NCBI RefSeq assembly: GCF_900129365.1
Contig: NZ_FQVM01000001.1
Span: 1-64,000, forward strand
Source of the DNA: Clostridium fallax
GTDB taxonomy: Bacteria; Bacillota; Clostridia; Clostridiales; Clostridiaceae
DNA: 64,000 nucleotides
Reading direction: 5' to 3'
The translations under genes were made by a program, and so were the position numbers. Shown piece by piece: positions 24,654 to 32,967 of the stretch (position 1 is the stretch's first letter; each line of letters starts with the position of its first letter). Below the pieces are notes generated by a model. That model ran no database searches. It was not told where the DNA came from and was given only the letters and a program-made list of their open reading frames with translations.

Positions 24654-25310
24654 TTATTTTCCTTTATTAAGTTGATCAGCTATAACTGTTATAGTGTTTT
24701 TAGTTGTTTCTTCTAAATCAAATTCTATACCTTGTACATCAATATTTTTAACTACATTTGGAATTTCTTTTTTAAATTTCATTTCAATACCCATAGTAAT
24801 GCTTTCATTTGGATTTAAAATATAATATTTATTATCTTCTAAAGTTACTTCTGGAGATGATGTTGCATTCTCTTCATCAGAAGTATTAAAATAAGCATAT
24901 TTAATATCAAATATATCACTAACTAAAATCTTATTTCCATTGATATCCTTAGCTAAAACTGCATTATTTAATTCATCAATATTAAAAGTTAATCTTTGTT
25001 TTAATGTACCATTATTTTTAAACTTACTATATTTTTTAAATGTATCTCCTGGTCTAACATTTTCAAATTTATTTTCATCTAATTTTTTTGATTCTGTTTT
25101 TAAATCAGTTTCGTTTTTTGAATCTCCATCACTTAAATCGCATACGTACCAGTCTGATTCTTCAGAACCAAGTCTTAAAGTTCCAGTAGTTACTACCAAA
25201 TTATTACTTGTTTTTGCTGTATCATTAAAATAAGCAAATGTTCCTAGTGCAGTTGCCCCCACTAATAATGCTCCTGATAATGCTAAAGCAGCTATTTTAT
25301 TTTTTTTCAT
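24654..25310 (-). CDS. TasA/CalY-family major fibre protein
   Basis: 218 residues from the ATG at 25310 (MKKNKIAALALSGALLV), preceded by GGAGGAGG. The signal segment ends GTFAYFNDTAKTSNN, followed by TTGTLRLG, the classic TasA/camelysin signature. Later strands (KNNGTLKQRLTFNID, NPNESITMGIEM) match the family's immunoglobulin-like sandwich. These proteins are exported, cut by SipW and polymerise into extracellular fibres. It is first in the operon and followed by an attenuator-like terminator, suggesting that it is the abundant subunit. It belongs with sipW at 16930, although 7 kb separate them. Confidence 0.85.
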   Translation of the reverse strand: MKKNKIAALALSGALLVGATALGTFAYFNDTAKTSNNLVVTTGTLRLGSEESDWYVCDLSDGDSKNETDLKTESKKLDENKFENVRPGDTFKKYSKFKNNGTLKQRLTFNIDELNNAVLAKDINGNKILVSDIFDIKYAYFNTSDEENATSSPEVTLEDNKYYILNPNESITMGIEMKFKKEIPNVVKNIDVQGIEFDLEETTKNTITVIADQLNKGK

Positions 25311-25694
25311 AAAAAGAATCCTCCTCCCAAATATAAAATTTAAATTCATAATATTTATTTAAGCAATTATTATTTTAAATTCACTTGGAATTAATTTCAA
25401 TTTTTTTCATTCACCAAATTTCAATGCCTGTCCACACAAAGTTCCATAGTACAATTTTTAAATATTTTTAAAACAGATTCATCTTATTTATTCAACATCT
25501 TTTTCGATTAAAAAAATATTTTTTATAAAATTTATTTAATTTAAAGATTTTTAATTTAATTTTATAATATTTATTAGTCGAATTATTGCTATAAATTTTC
25601 TTATTTAATAATTTTATTTTTTAATATAACTATATATATTTTCTTTTAATACATTATTTTATATATTTTTTAGGTTTAATTTTTATAAATATAA
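25311..25694. other. Gene-free AT-rich region upstream of the fibre operon
   Basis: About 385 bp before the next terminator. It must hold the fibre operon promoter, but I could not pick a convincing -35/-10 pair. Near 25385-25425 the motif TTGAAATT (minus strand) occurs twice close together. No reading frame with a ribosome site and no strong dyad was found. Confidence 0.5.
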
Positions 25695-25740
25695 AAATAG
25701 AGTATATAACTTTAAATCTTAAAGTTATATACCCTATTTA
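25695..25740 (-). terminator. Terminator after the sulfite/nitrite reductase-like gene
   Basis: Arms of about 21 bases (AAATAG-GTATATAACTTTAA class, one mismatch) with a three-base loop. On the minus strand the stem ends in a run of U. It lies about 105 bases beyond the stop at 25846. Confidence 0.75.
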
Positions 25741-25845
25741 AGTATTTTAAATAGACTACATTATAAAAATTAATTTATTAACTTATAATCTTTTATTTTA
25801 ATATAAATATATAAATATTATTTTATAAAAGTTCTTTAAAAAAAT

Positions 25846-26508
25846 TTATACTTTTAAAACCTCTTCTTTAAATTTATCTATACCAATTCTATCTATAAAA
25901 AACCCTAGTTTTTCTCCAGCTTCTGCATTTTCCTTATAAATCTTAAAAAGATTATCTATTATTTTCAATACCTGCTCTTCATCAATGTCCTTTATTATTA
26001 TATCTGCAAGCCTTGGATTATATCCACCAGAACCTCCAGCAGTTATAATAAGTCCTGTTTTATCTGCAATAACTCCTACATCTTTACTATAAACACTTCC
26101 ACAGGCATTTCTACATCCTGCTACTCCTATTTTAGTTCTACAAGGCATTTCCATTCTTTGATATTTCTTAGATAATTTCATTCCTATTCCCATTGTATTA
26201 TATTTAGCTCTCTTGCAAAATCCAGCTGGACATATTTCTACATTTTTAACTGAGTTTTGAGATACTACCGCTGGCTCCATACCAAGTTCTTCCCATATAT
26301 TAGGTAAGTCCTCTTCCTTTAAATTTGTTATAAGAATTCTTTGACCAGAAGTTATTTTTAAAACTCCCTTATACTTTTTAGCAACTGTTGCTATTTTCCC
26401 TAAATTTTCTGGAGTTATAAATCCTCCAGGTATATGAGGAGTTATACCATAAGTTCTATTATCGTCTCTAACTTTTTGAAGATTCCCATAATAATTGCTC
26501 TTAACCAT
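25846..26508 (-). CDS. Small siroheme [4Fe-4S] nitrite/sulfite reductase-like protein
   Basis: 220 residues, the compact form of the family. An N-terminal ferredoxin-like half-domain (YGITPHIPGGFITPENL) is followed by cluster/siroheme ligands: Cys93 and Cys98 (CPAGFC), Cys132 and Cys136 (GCRNACGS), with Cys123 nearby. The mid-part GGSGGYNPRLAD is typical. Small single-domain homologues reduce sulfite, or have uncharacterised roles, in anaerobes. It is transcribed alone, downstream of the double-cubane operon but separated by a terminator. Partner and electron donor are not visible. Nitrite reduction is less likely given the small size. Confidence 0.8.
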   Translation of the reverse strand: MVKSNYYGNLQKVRDDNRTYGITPHIPGGFITPENLGKIATVAKKYKGVLKITSGQRILITNLKEEDLPNIWEELGMEPAVVSQNSVKNVEICPAGFCKRAKYNTMGIGMKLSKKYQRMEMPCRTKIGVAGCRNACGSVYSKDVGVIADKTGLIITAGGSGGYNPRLADIIIKDIDEEQVLKIIDNLFKIYKENAEAGEKLGFFIDRIGIDKFKEEVLKV

Positions 26509-26703
26509 TTTATCTACTCCTTAGATCTATCTATATTAATTACAAAATTTTCATATTTTTATCTCTTTATTTTTATTAATGTAAAATTGTTTTATATATT
26601 AATACTTTAAATTGCTTTATTATAACTATATTATAACTATAATTTCAAAATATATCTGTAACATTTATTACAAAGAAAAAGAAAAATAAATATATTTATA
26701 AAA

Positions 26704-26754
26704 AAAATGCTTAACCATAAAACTTTTAAAAAAATTTTATAGCTAAGCATTTTA
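26704..26754 (-). terminator. Terminator of the double-cubane protein operon
   Basis: AAAATGCTTA-CTATAAAA arms (19 bases, two mismatches as DNA) around an A/T loop, followed on the minus strand by a long U run. It lies about 40 bases after the activase stop. Confidence 0.8.
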
Positions 26755-26792
26755 AAATAAAATTATTATTATAATTAAAAGAATTTTTTATT

Positions 26793-27545
26793 TTATTTAG
26801 CACTAAGAGCTGCACCTATTGCTCCTGCATAATGAGATAATTCATCAGTCTCTACATTAGATTCTAATTTTTTTGAAAGATTTTCAAGAATATAAGAGTT
26901 ATTGCTAAGTCCACCAGTTAAAAAATATTCACTATTTCCTCCATATTTTGAACATAATGATTTAACCTTTGATGTTATTGAATCTACTATTCCATAAGCT
27001 ATATCATTTTTACTTACTCCCTTTGCAATAAGTCCTATAACTTCTGATTCTGCAAATACAGTACACATAGAACTTATAGTAACATCTTTTCCTGTTCTTG
27101 CAAGGTCACAAAGTTCATCTATTTTAACTCCCATAAGATTACTCATAACCTCTAAAAATCTTCCAGTTCCAGCAGAGCATCTATCATTCATAAGAAAATT
27201 TTCAACTTTTCCCTTTTGTATAGAAATTATTTTTGTATCTTGTCCACCAATATCTATTACTGTGCAATCTTTATTATATAAATAATATGCACCTTTTCCA
27301 TGACAGGTTATTTCTGTTATTGTTTTATTTGCAAAAGGAACAGAAACTCTTCCATATCCAGTTGCAACAACTTTACATTCTTCTATATTAGTTTTTAGAT
27401 AACCTTCTATTTTTTCCTTTATAGAATTAGAAGTTTCTACACTACTCCATCCTGTTGGCATAATAAAATATTTAATTATTTCATTATCTTTAATAATTAC
27501 TGTTTTAGCTGATGTAGATCCTATATCAATTCCTACTTTATACAA
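26793..27545 (-). CDS. 2-hydroxyacyl-CoA dehydratase activase-type ATPase (HgdC/BadF/YjiL family)
   Basis: 250 residues of the ASKHA ATPase fold. Phosphate motif GIDIGSTSAKTVI is at the N-terminus, DIGGQDTKII near 98, and a C-terminal GGLSNN loop. Cys123 (NDRCSAGTGRF) and Cys161 (SSMCTVFAESEV) are the ligands that bridge the single [4Fe-4S] cluster in the homodimer. These activators inject an electron at very low potential into a partner protein, driven by ATP. The partner is the HgdB-like gene two positions upstream. The start is a TTG at 27545 with AGGAGGGG ahead of it. Confidence 0.9.
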   Translation of the reverse strand: MYKVGIDIGSTSAKTVIIKDNEIIKYFIMPTGWSSVETSNSIKEKIEGYLKTNIEECKVVATGYGRVSVPFANKTITEITCHGKGAYYLYNKDCTVIDIGGQDTKIISIQKGKVENFLMNDRCSAGTGRFLEVMSNLMGVKIDELCDLARTGKDVTISSMCTVFAESEVIGLIAKGVSKNDIAYGIVDSITSKVKSLCSKYGGNSEYFLTGGLSNNSYILENLSKKLESNVETDELSHYAGAIGAALSAK

Positions 27546-27573
27546 AAAATCCCCTCCTAATTTTATAAAGAAA

Positions 27574-27825
27574 TTATTTATAAAAGTTTTTAATAGTACT
27601 TTCTATACTTTCTAAACTTTTATAATTAAGATGCTCTTTATTTATTAAATCTTTTATTTTCTCCTCATCATCTTTTTTATACATTATAGATATACCACAG
27701 CAAACAGATAATTTTCTAGGTGTTGGTGATATAACATATTTTATATTTTCCTTAGAAAGTGCTTCAGAAAATCTCATTCCATCTGTATGATTTTCAAAAA
27801 GTATATAATATTTTTTATTGTTCAT
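27574..27825 (-). CDS. DUF3343 protein
   Basis: 83 residues. The fold-defining segment SPTPRKLSVCCGISIMY is characteristic of DUF3343, a small family often linked to selenium/sulfur or redox gene sets in anaerobes. It lies between the double-cubane protein (one base between its stop and this start) and the activase, with little ribosome site of its own, so it depends on coupled translation. The vicinal Cys pair suggests electron or sulfur handling, but no function is established. Confidence 0.8.
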   Translation of the reverse strand: MNNKKYYILFENHTDGMRFSEALSKENIKYVISPTPRKLSVCCGISIMYKKDDEEKIKDLINKEHLNYKSLESIESTIKNFYK

Positions 27826-27826
27826 T

Positions 27827-29089
27827 TTAAATCATTTCTAAAAAGGCTTCTATTCTTGTAGTTAACTGTCCTGCATCCTCATTAGAATAATCAGTTTCTA
27901 TTCTCAAAATTGGTATATTATTTTCTTCTAGCACTTTTTTAAGACTTCTATGTTCAACTGCATATGTATGACAGAAAGATAGACAATAATCTATTACCCC
28001 ATCTACTTTATATTCTTTGCTATATCTTACTATATCCTCTGCTCTTCCTTCATTTGGTGTAAAACATGCACAGTTTATTTTCATATATCTTTTTGCTATA
28101 TTATAAGCTAATTCCTCTATGGTATCTCCTTCTTCTGAAACTTCATTTTCAAAATATCTAGATCCTGTACAGCTTTCTTCTAGTACAACCTCTGCATCTA
28201 AACTTTCAATAAGTGAATGAAGTTTCCAGTTTGGTACTGCCATAGGAGTTCCTGTAACTAAAATTCGCTTTTTATTATTTTTTATCTTTCCACTTTTAAC
28301 TCTTTCTTCTAATTCATCACAAAGTTTATTAGTGTTTTCTATAAATCTTTTTGGATCATCATAAAAAGCTATTTGAGTTATTAATAAACAGTCTAATCCA
28401 CTAATTGGTGATGGCTTATTTTTCCTTAAATCATTTAATCTTTTTAATGCTCTTCTTTTTTCATTGCAAAGTTTTATTCCAGCTTTTAATTTTTCTACTG
28501 TTAATTTATTTCCTGTTAGTTTTTCCATTCTATCTATAAAAGCTAATATTTCTTCTTTCCAATGTAAGATATCTTTTTCTCTTTTCATTTGTGGAAGATC
28601 CATTACATAAATATCTTTCTTATCTTTCATAATCTCCCAAGCTTTTTTCTTTCCATCACAGGTAGTTTCTCCTACTATAAGATCTGTTGATAAATAATAT
28701 GGGCAGGTAGCATCTGTTGCTGCTCCCATAAATGCCTTTATTAGTGGACACATATTTTTAGGCATAACAGTTTCCCCTGATTGTACCCAAAACTCTGAAC
28801 CAGCACATAAACCTATGCTTATAGCATCTAAAGCTAAAATAACTTCATCAGGAACAAAAACACAAAAAGTTCCTACTACTTTTCTTCCTTTTGCTCTTTC
28901 TTTATCTAATTCTTCAATTCTAAGACCATGGATTTCTGAAATTACCATATTAAAATAATTCATTCCTTCTGGTCTATCTTCTTGATTAAGATAAACTGAA
29001 GAATAAATCTCTGGTAACACCTCACATAATTTATCATGTCTTTTTAAATCCACACCTAAACGTTTCCATAATTCTGCATAATTTCCCAT
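27827..29089 (-). CDS. Double-cubane-cluster protein (HgdB/YjiM-like ATP-dependent reductase)
   Basis: 420 residues, a single-subunit member of the 2-hydroxyacyl-CoA dehydratase D / benzoyl-CoA reductase family. Cys residues at 76, 95, 114, 129 and 144 fall in the conserved contexts (VVGTFCVFVPDE, GLCAGSEFW, KNMCPL, DATCPY, GETTCDGKKK), and further Cys lie in EESCTGSRY and IDYCLSFCH. A lone HgdB-like subunit with a single HgdC-like activator is the pattern of double-cubane proteins, which hold an [8Fe-9S] cluster and reduce small molecules at low potential. No acyl-CoA genes are adjacent, so a dehydratase role is less likely. The physiological substrate is unknown. AGGAGGGAG precedes the ATG. 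Confidence 0.85.
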   Translation of the reverse strand: MGNYAELWKRLGVDLKRHDKLCEVLPEIYSSVYLNQEDRPEGMNYFNMVISEIHGLRIEELDKERAKGRKVVGTFCVFVPDEVILALDAISIGLCAGSEFWVQSGETVMPKNMCPLIKAFMGAATDATCPYYLSTDLIVGETTCDGKKKAWEIMKDKKDIYVMDLPQMKREKDILHWKEEILAFIDRMEKLTGNKLTVEKLKAGIKLCNEKRRALKRLNDLRKNKPSPISGLDCLLITQIAFYDDPKRFIENTNKLCDELEERVKSGKIKNNKKRILVTGTPMAVPNWKLHSLIESLDAEVVLEESCTGSRYFENEVSEEGDTIEELAYNIAKRYMKINCACFTPNEGRAEDIVRYSKEYKVDGVIDYCLSFCHTYAVEHRSLKKVLEENNIPILRIETDYSNEDAGQLTTRIEAFLEMI

Positions 29090-29423
29090 AATTACTCCCT
29101 CCTAACCATATTCATTATAACTCCAAATCCTTCCTTTTTGGTTTTATTTTATCAATAGATATTTAATAATCTATTAGTAAATTTAATATATATTTAAAAC
29201 TTACTTTTTAAAATATACATTTTTCATAAAAAATATATATTATGAACGTAGAAATATTAGTTATTATGCTAAATCGATAAAGTTTTTTAAATACTTTATT
29301 CATTTTGTTCAAAAATAATTAATTTTTAACTATATTTTTAAAAAAAATCATTTAAATTTGTTTTTATATAATATATTTATTTTGTTAACAAATTATGAAC
29401 TAATGGCAAATACAAATTATTCC

Positions 29424-29453
29424 ATTGAAAACGTTTCATGCATTTGCTAATAT
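29424..29453 (+). promoter_or_regulatory. glpT promoter with overlapping CcpA cre site
   Basis: TTGAAA (29425-29430) and TAATAT (29448-29453) are 17 bases apart. The near-palindrome ATTGAAAACGTTTCAT (29424-29439) matches the catabolite-response element consensus and covers the -35. That predicts repression by CcpA when preferred sugars are present. The surrounding gene-free stretch 29090-29588 also holds the leader terminator and the presumed minus-strand promoter of the double-cubane operon, which I could not define. Confidence 0.7.
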
Positions 29454-29513
29454 TTAACCGGTAAACAAAATAAATATATTAACTAGATTTTTTGTAGGCA
29501 GAGATTAGTAGAG

Positions 29514-29556
29514 AAGCCCTATTTAAATTCACTAAGTGATTTTAAATAGGGCTTTT
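29514..29556 (+). terminator. Leader terminator (attenuator) ahead of glpT
   Basis: The stem AAGCCCTATTTAAA/TTTAAATAGGGCTT, extended by TCACT/AGTGA, ends in TTTT. It lies after the predicted start of transcription (about 29460) and 33 bases before the glpT ATG. A terminator in this place implies regulated readthrough. In Bacillus, GlpP antiterminates glp leaders in response to glycerol 3-phosphate; applying that here is inference. Confidence 0.75.
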
Positions 29557-29588
29557 ATATTAAAATTGCTAGAAGGGAATGACGTATT

Positions 29589-30908
29589 ATGCTAAATTTT
29601 TTAAAACCTGCACCTCATATTGCAAGATTACCTGAAGAAAAAATTGATAAGTCTTATAAAAGACATCGTCTTCAAGTCTTCATATGCATATATATAGGTT
29701 ATTTAACTTACTATTTTGTTAGAAGTAACTTTGCTTTAGCTAAAGCTTACTTAGTAAATGAAGGATTTACCACCACTCAATTAGGCTTTGTTGCTTCGGC
29801 TTTAGGAATCGCTTATGGTATAAGTAAATTCGTTATGGGAAACCTTTCAGATAGATCTAATCCAAGATATTTCTTAGGAATAGGTTTAATAGCATCGGGA
29901 ATTGTAAACTTATTCTTCCCTTTCACATCAAGTGTTTCAATAATGTTTATATTAATGCTACTTAATGGTTGGGTTCAAGGAATGGGATGGCCACCTTGTG
30001 GTAGAACAATGACTCATTGGTTTTCTGATAAAGAACGTGGATTTAAAATGTCAATTTGGAATACTGCCCATAATGTTGGTGGTGGATTAGTTGCTACAAT
30101 AGCATTAATAGGGGTTTCAATGTTTCATAGTTGGAAAGGAATATTTTTCTTACCTGCTATAATCGCAATTATTGTTGGAATTTTATATATAGTTTTTGCA
30201 AAAGATACTCCTCAATCAGTAGGACTTCCTCCTATAGAAGAGTATAAAAATGATTATCCAGATATACCTGTAGCAGACAGAGAAAAAGAGTTATCTGGTA
30301 AAGAGATATTATTTAAATATGTTTTAAACAACAAATTCTTATGGTTTATTGCTCTAGCTAATGTATTCGTATATTTAGTTAGATATGGTGTAATTAACTG
30401 GGTTCCTACATATCTTGAATCAGTTAAACATTTTTCTCCAAAGGATTCTTCAATAGCTTTTGCATTATTTGAATATGCTGCTATTCCTGGAACTATAATA
30501 ATTGGATGGCTTAGTGATAATATATTCCATGGTCGTCGTGCTCCTTTAGGAATATTTTGTATGTTTGGTGTTGTAATTGCAGTATTAGTCTATTGGAATA
30601 GTTCAAGCTTCCTTGCAATAAACTGTGCCTTAGCATCTATAGGTGCTTTAATATATGGGCCTGTTATGTTGATTGGTGTTAGTGCTTTAGACTTAGTACC
30701 AAAAAAAGCTGCAGGGACTGCTGCTGGATTTACTGGCCTATTTGGATATATGGGCGGTGAAGTATTAGCAGAATTACTTTTAGGTGCTTTAGTTGAAAAG
30801 TTTGGATGGAACGGTGGCTTTATGCTATTAATTTGTGCAGCTGTATTGGCAATAGTATTCCTATCCTTTACTTGGAATGTACATAATACAGCTAAAGAGG
30901 AAAATTAA
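29589..30908 (+). CDS. glpT: Glycerol-3-phosphate transporter (GlpT, MFS organophosphate antiporter)
   Basis: 439 residues with about 12 membrane helices. The N-terminus (FLKPAPHIARLPEEKIDKSY) is the GlpT pattern. YFVRSNFALAKAYL and the PPCGRTMTHWFSDKERG loop are family signatures of the organophosphate:phosphate antiporters. It exchanges external glycerol 3-phosphate for internal phosphate. UhpT/PgtP homologues are alternatives but fit the N-terminus less well. Its promoter has a cre site and its leader a terminator, so uptake is likely sugar-repressed and inducible. No glpQ follows. Together with GlpF and DhaKLM at 36-38.7 kb it gives the organism two entry routes for glycerol-derived carbon. 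Confidence 0.9.
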   Translation: MLNFLKPAPHIARLPEEKIDKSYKRHRLQVFICIYIGYLTYYFVRSNFALAKAYLVNEGFTTTQLGFVASALGIAYGISKFVMGNLSDRSNPRYFLGIGLIASGIVNLFFPFTSSVSIMFILMLLNGWVQGMGWPPCGRTMTHWFSDKERGFKMSIWNTAHNVGGGLVATIALIGVSMFHSWKGIFFLPAIIAIIVGILYIVFAKDTPQSVGLPPIEEYKNDYPDIPVADREKELSGKEILFKYVLNNKFLWFIALANVFVYLVRYGVINWVPTYLESVKHFSPKDSSIAFALFEYAAIPGTIIIGWLSDNIFHGRRAPLGIFCMFGVVIAVLVYWNSSSFLAINCALASIGALIYGPVMLIGVSALDLVPKKAAGTAAGFTGLFGYMGGEVLAELLLGALVEKFGWNGGFMLLICAAVLAIVFLSFTWNVHNTAKEEN

Positions 30909-30987
30909 ATATCTATTTTCATTAAATAATATAAAGTTATATAAAATAGTAATTTTATTTTTAATAAAAATTTTTCTAAATACCCAC

Positions 30988-31042
30988 AAAAAGGAGAGCT
31001 ATGCTAAAATAATTAATTATTTTAACATAGCTCTCCTTTATT
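30988..31042 (+). terminator. Terminator of glpT
   Basis: AAAGGAGAGCTATG-TAAAATAATT arms (one mismatch) with a short loop and a T-rich tail, about 80 bases after the glpT stop. Confidence 0.8.
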
Positions 31043-31156
31043 TTCACATAAATCATTTTTATAATATATTTTTCTATTTTATTATGAACTTACCTACTTT
31101 AAAATGTTATACTTAAAGTATAATGTGAAAAATTTTCCAAATAGATAGGTGTCATT

Positions 31157-31855
31157 ATGAAAACTAAACTAAAAAAATTATTAAATATTTCTTTAATTAT
31201 AATTTTAACATTAATATCTGTTTATCTAATAATATATTTTTTAGAAGATATTATTAAAATAATAAAAAATCCTAAAATCCTTAGGGATAATATTTTGTCT
31301 TATGGATCTTTATCTTTTGTTGTATTCATATTTCTTCAAATTGTACAATGTATATTCTTTTTTTTAATTCCAGGACAAATAATAAATATAACCGGCGGAT
31401 ATATTTTTGGTCCATATTTAGGATTTTTATTTAGTTTTATAGGCTTAATTTTAGGTGTTTCTATAAATTATTTTATAGCTTTTAAACTTGGTAAAAAATA
31501 CCTAATGAAACTTATTCCCAAAAAACAGCATAGTAAAATAAATAAATTATTAAGTTTAGTAGATAATAATAAAGTTATTTTTATTATTTATTTAATTCCT
31601 GGTACTCCTAAAAGTTTAATCCCATATATTTGTGGACTATCTGGCTATAACTATAAAGAATATTTAATATACTCTTCTATGGGTAGATTTCCTGTGGTAT
31701 TAGTTTCCTCCTTTATAGGTTCTAATATATACGGTAAAAACTTTAAATCTTTAATTATATTAATAGTAATTATATTATTAGGGTCTTTTATTGGATTAAC
31801 TAAAGGTGAAGCTATTGCAAATAAATTTTCTAAAAGGTCTAAAAAATCTTCCTAA
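31157..31855 (+). CDS. TVP38/TMEM64-family (VTT domain) membrane protein
   Basis: 232 residues with five to six membrane segments. The VTT-domain core is visible: GQIINITGGYIFGPYLGFL, LGVSINYFIAFKLGKKYL and IPGTPKSLIPYICGLSGY. The family is related to DedA proteins and is thought to handle lipid scrambling or small-solute transport. Bacterial members are mostly uncharacterised. It is monocistronic, with no informative neighbour. Confidence 0.82.
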   Translation: MKTKLKKLLNISLIIILTLISVYLIIYFLEDIIKIIKNPKILRDNILSYGSLSFVVFIFLQIVQCIFFFLIPGQIINITGGYIFGPYLGFLFSFIGLILGVSINYFIAFKLGKKYLMKLIPKKQHSKINKLLSLVDNNKVIFIIYLIPGTPKSLIPYICGLSGYNYKEYLIYSSMGRFPVVLVSSFIGSNIYGKNFKSLIILIVIILLGSFIGLTKGEAIANKFSKRSKKSS

Positions 31856-32036
31856 ATAAAATTTATATAATTTAATATGAATATAAATAGTTATAACAGT
31901 TAAACTACAAAAATTTTATAATTGTTTTATTTCACATAAAAATACATAAAATAAAAACTATGAAATTTAGATGTTAAATCTACTTTAATAGTTTTATTAT
32001 TGTTATAATATTACCTTAAAATGGTATAAAATTTAA

Positions 32037-32074
32037 ATATATAATCTTTAGATAGAATATCTAAAGATTATATA
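32037..32074. terminator. Terminator in the gap between the VTT protein and permease genes
   Basis: Perfect 18-bp arms (ATATATAATCTTTAGATA and complement) with a three-base loop, in the 293-bp gap between two converging genes. GC content is low, so strength is uncertain. Nothing else stands out in the gap. Confidence 0.6.
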
Positions 32075-32148
32075 TCTAAATAAATTGATTTAATCAAATT
32101 TTATTAAACTATCTAAATTCTACATTAGTGATATAAATTTTATATTAA

Positions 32149-32967
32149 TTACATACTAATATTCTCTCTTAATCTATCTCCTAGCATATTAAAACTTAAA
32201 ACAGTAATCAAAATTAATAAACCTGGAAAAATAGCTAATGTAGGTCTATCCATCATCTGACTTTGTGCATTCTGAAGCATACTTCCCCAAGATGATGTAG
32301 GTGCTTGCACTCCAAGACCTAAAAAACTTAAAGATGATTCTGTAATAATAGCTCCTGCAACATTTATAGTAGATGCTACTATTACTGTATTCATAATATT
32401 TGGTATTATATGTTTTGTTATTATTCTATATTCTCTAATCCCTTGAGACTCTGCACAAATAACATAATCTCTTTCTTTAATAGATAATGTTTCACTTCTT
32501 ACAATTCTTGCTATGTTCATCCAACTAAATAAAGATATTATTATAATTATAGTTCTAAGTCCCGGTTTAAAATAAATATTTAAAATAAGTATTATAAAAA
32601 AGCTAGGTATACACATAAGAATATCTAAAGATCTCATTATAAAAGAATCTATCCATCCACCAAAATAACCACTTATTGTACCAACTAAAGTTCCTATAAC
32701 ACAAGAAATTATCATAGAACAAAATCCTACACTTAAAGAAACCCTGCCTCCATACAATGCTCTTGTTAGATAGTCTCTTCCCATATCATCTGTACCAAAA
32801 AGATGTTTTAAACTTGGTTCTTGTAATCTATCATTTATATTTATACCATTAGGATCATAAGGTGATAAAAAAGCGAATATACTTAAAAGAACTAACGAAA
32901 TTAATATTATAACACTTATTTTTGCTCGCTTATCTTTCTTTATTACCATTACTATATCTTTAATCAT
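32149..32967 (-). CDS. Peptide/nickel-type ABC importer permease (DppC/OppC family)
   Basis: 272 residues, with an N-terminal helix, the YDPNGININDRLQEPSLKHLFGTDDMGRD segment typical of OppC/DppC proteins, and five further helices. The EAA loop that contacts the ATPase is present (ICAESQGIREYRIITKHIIPN). It overlaps the DppB-like gene by four bases. It is the last gene of the cluster; no OppD/OppF-type ATPase follows before the operon ends, so the complex must borrow ATPases encoded elsewhere. Confidence 0.88.
   Translation of the reverse strand: MIKDIVMVIKKDKRAKISVIILISLVLLSIFAFLSPYDPNGININDRLQEPSLKHLFGTDDMGRDYLTRALYGGRVSLSVGFCSMIISCVIGTLVGTISGYFGGWIDSFIMRSLDILMCIPSFFIILILNIYFKPGLRTIIIIISLFSWMNIARIVRSETLSIKERDYVICAESQGIREYRIITKHIIPNIMNTVIVASTINVAGAIITESSLSFLGLGVQAPTSSWGSMLQNAQSQMMDRPTLAIFPGLLILITVLSFNMLGDRLRENISM

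Noticed and set aside
26793..29089. Classical 2-hydroxyacyl-CoA dehydratase operon
   Set aside because: Only one HgdB-like subunit is encoded, with no second dehydratase subunit, CoA-transferase or acyl-CoA dehydrogenase nearby. The double-cubane type fits better.
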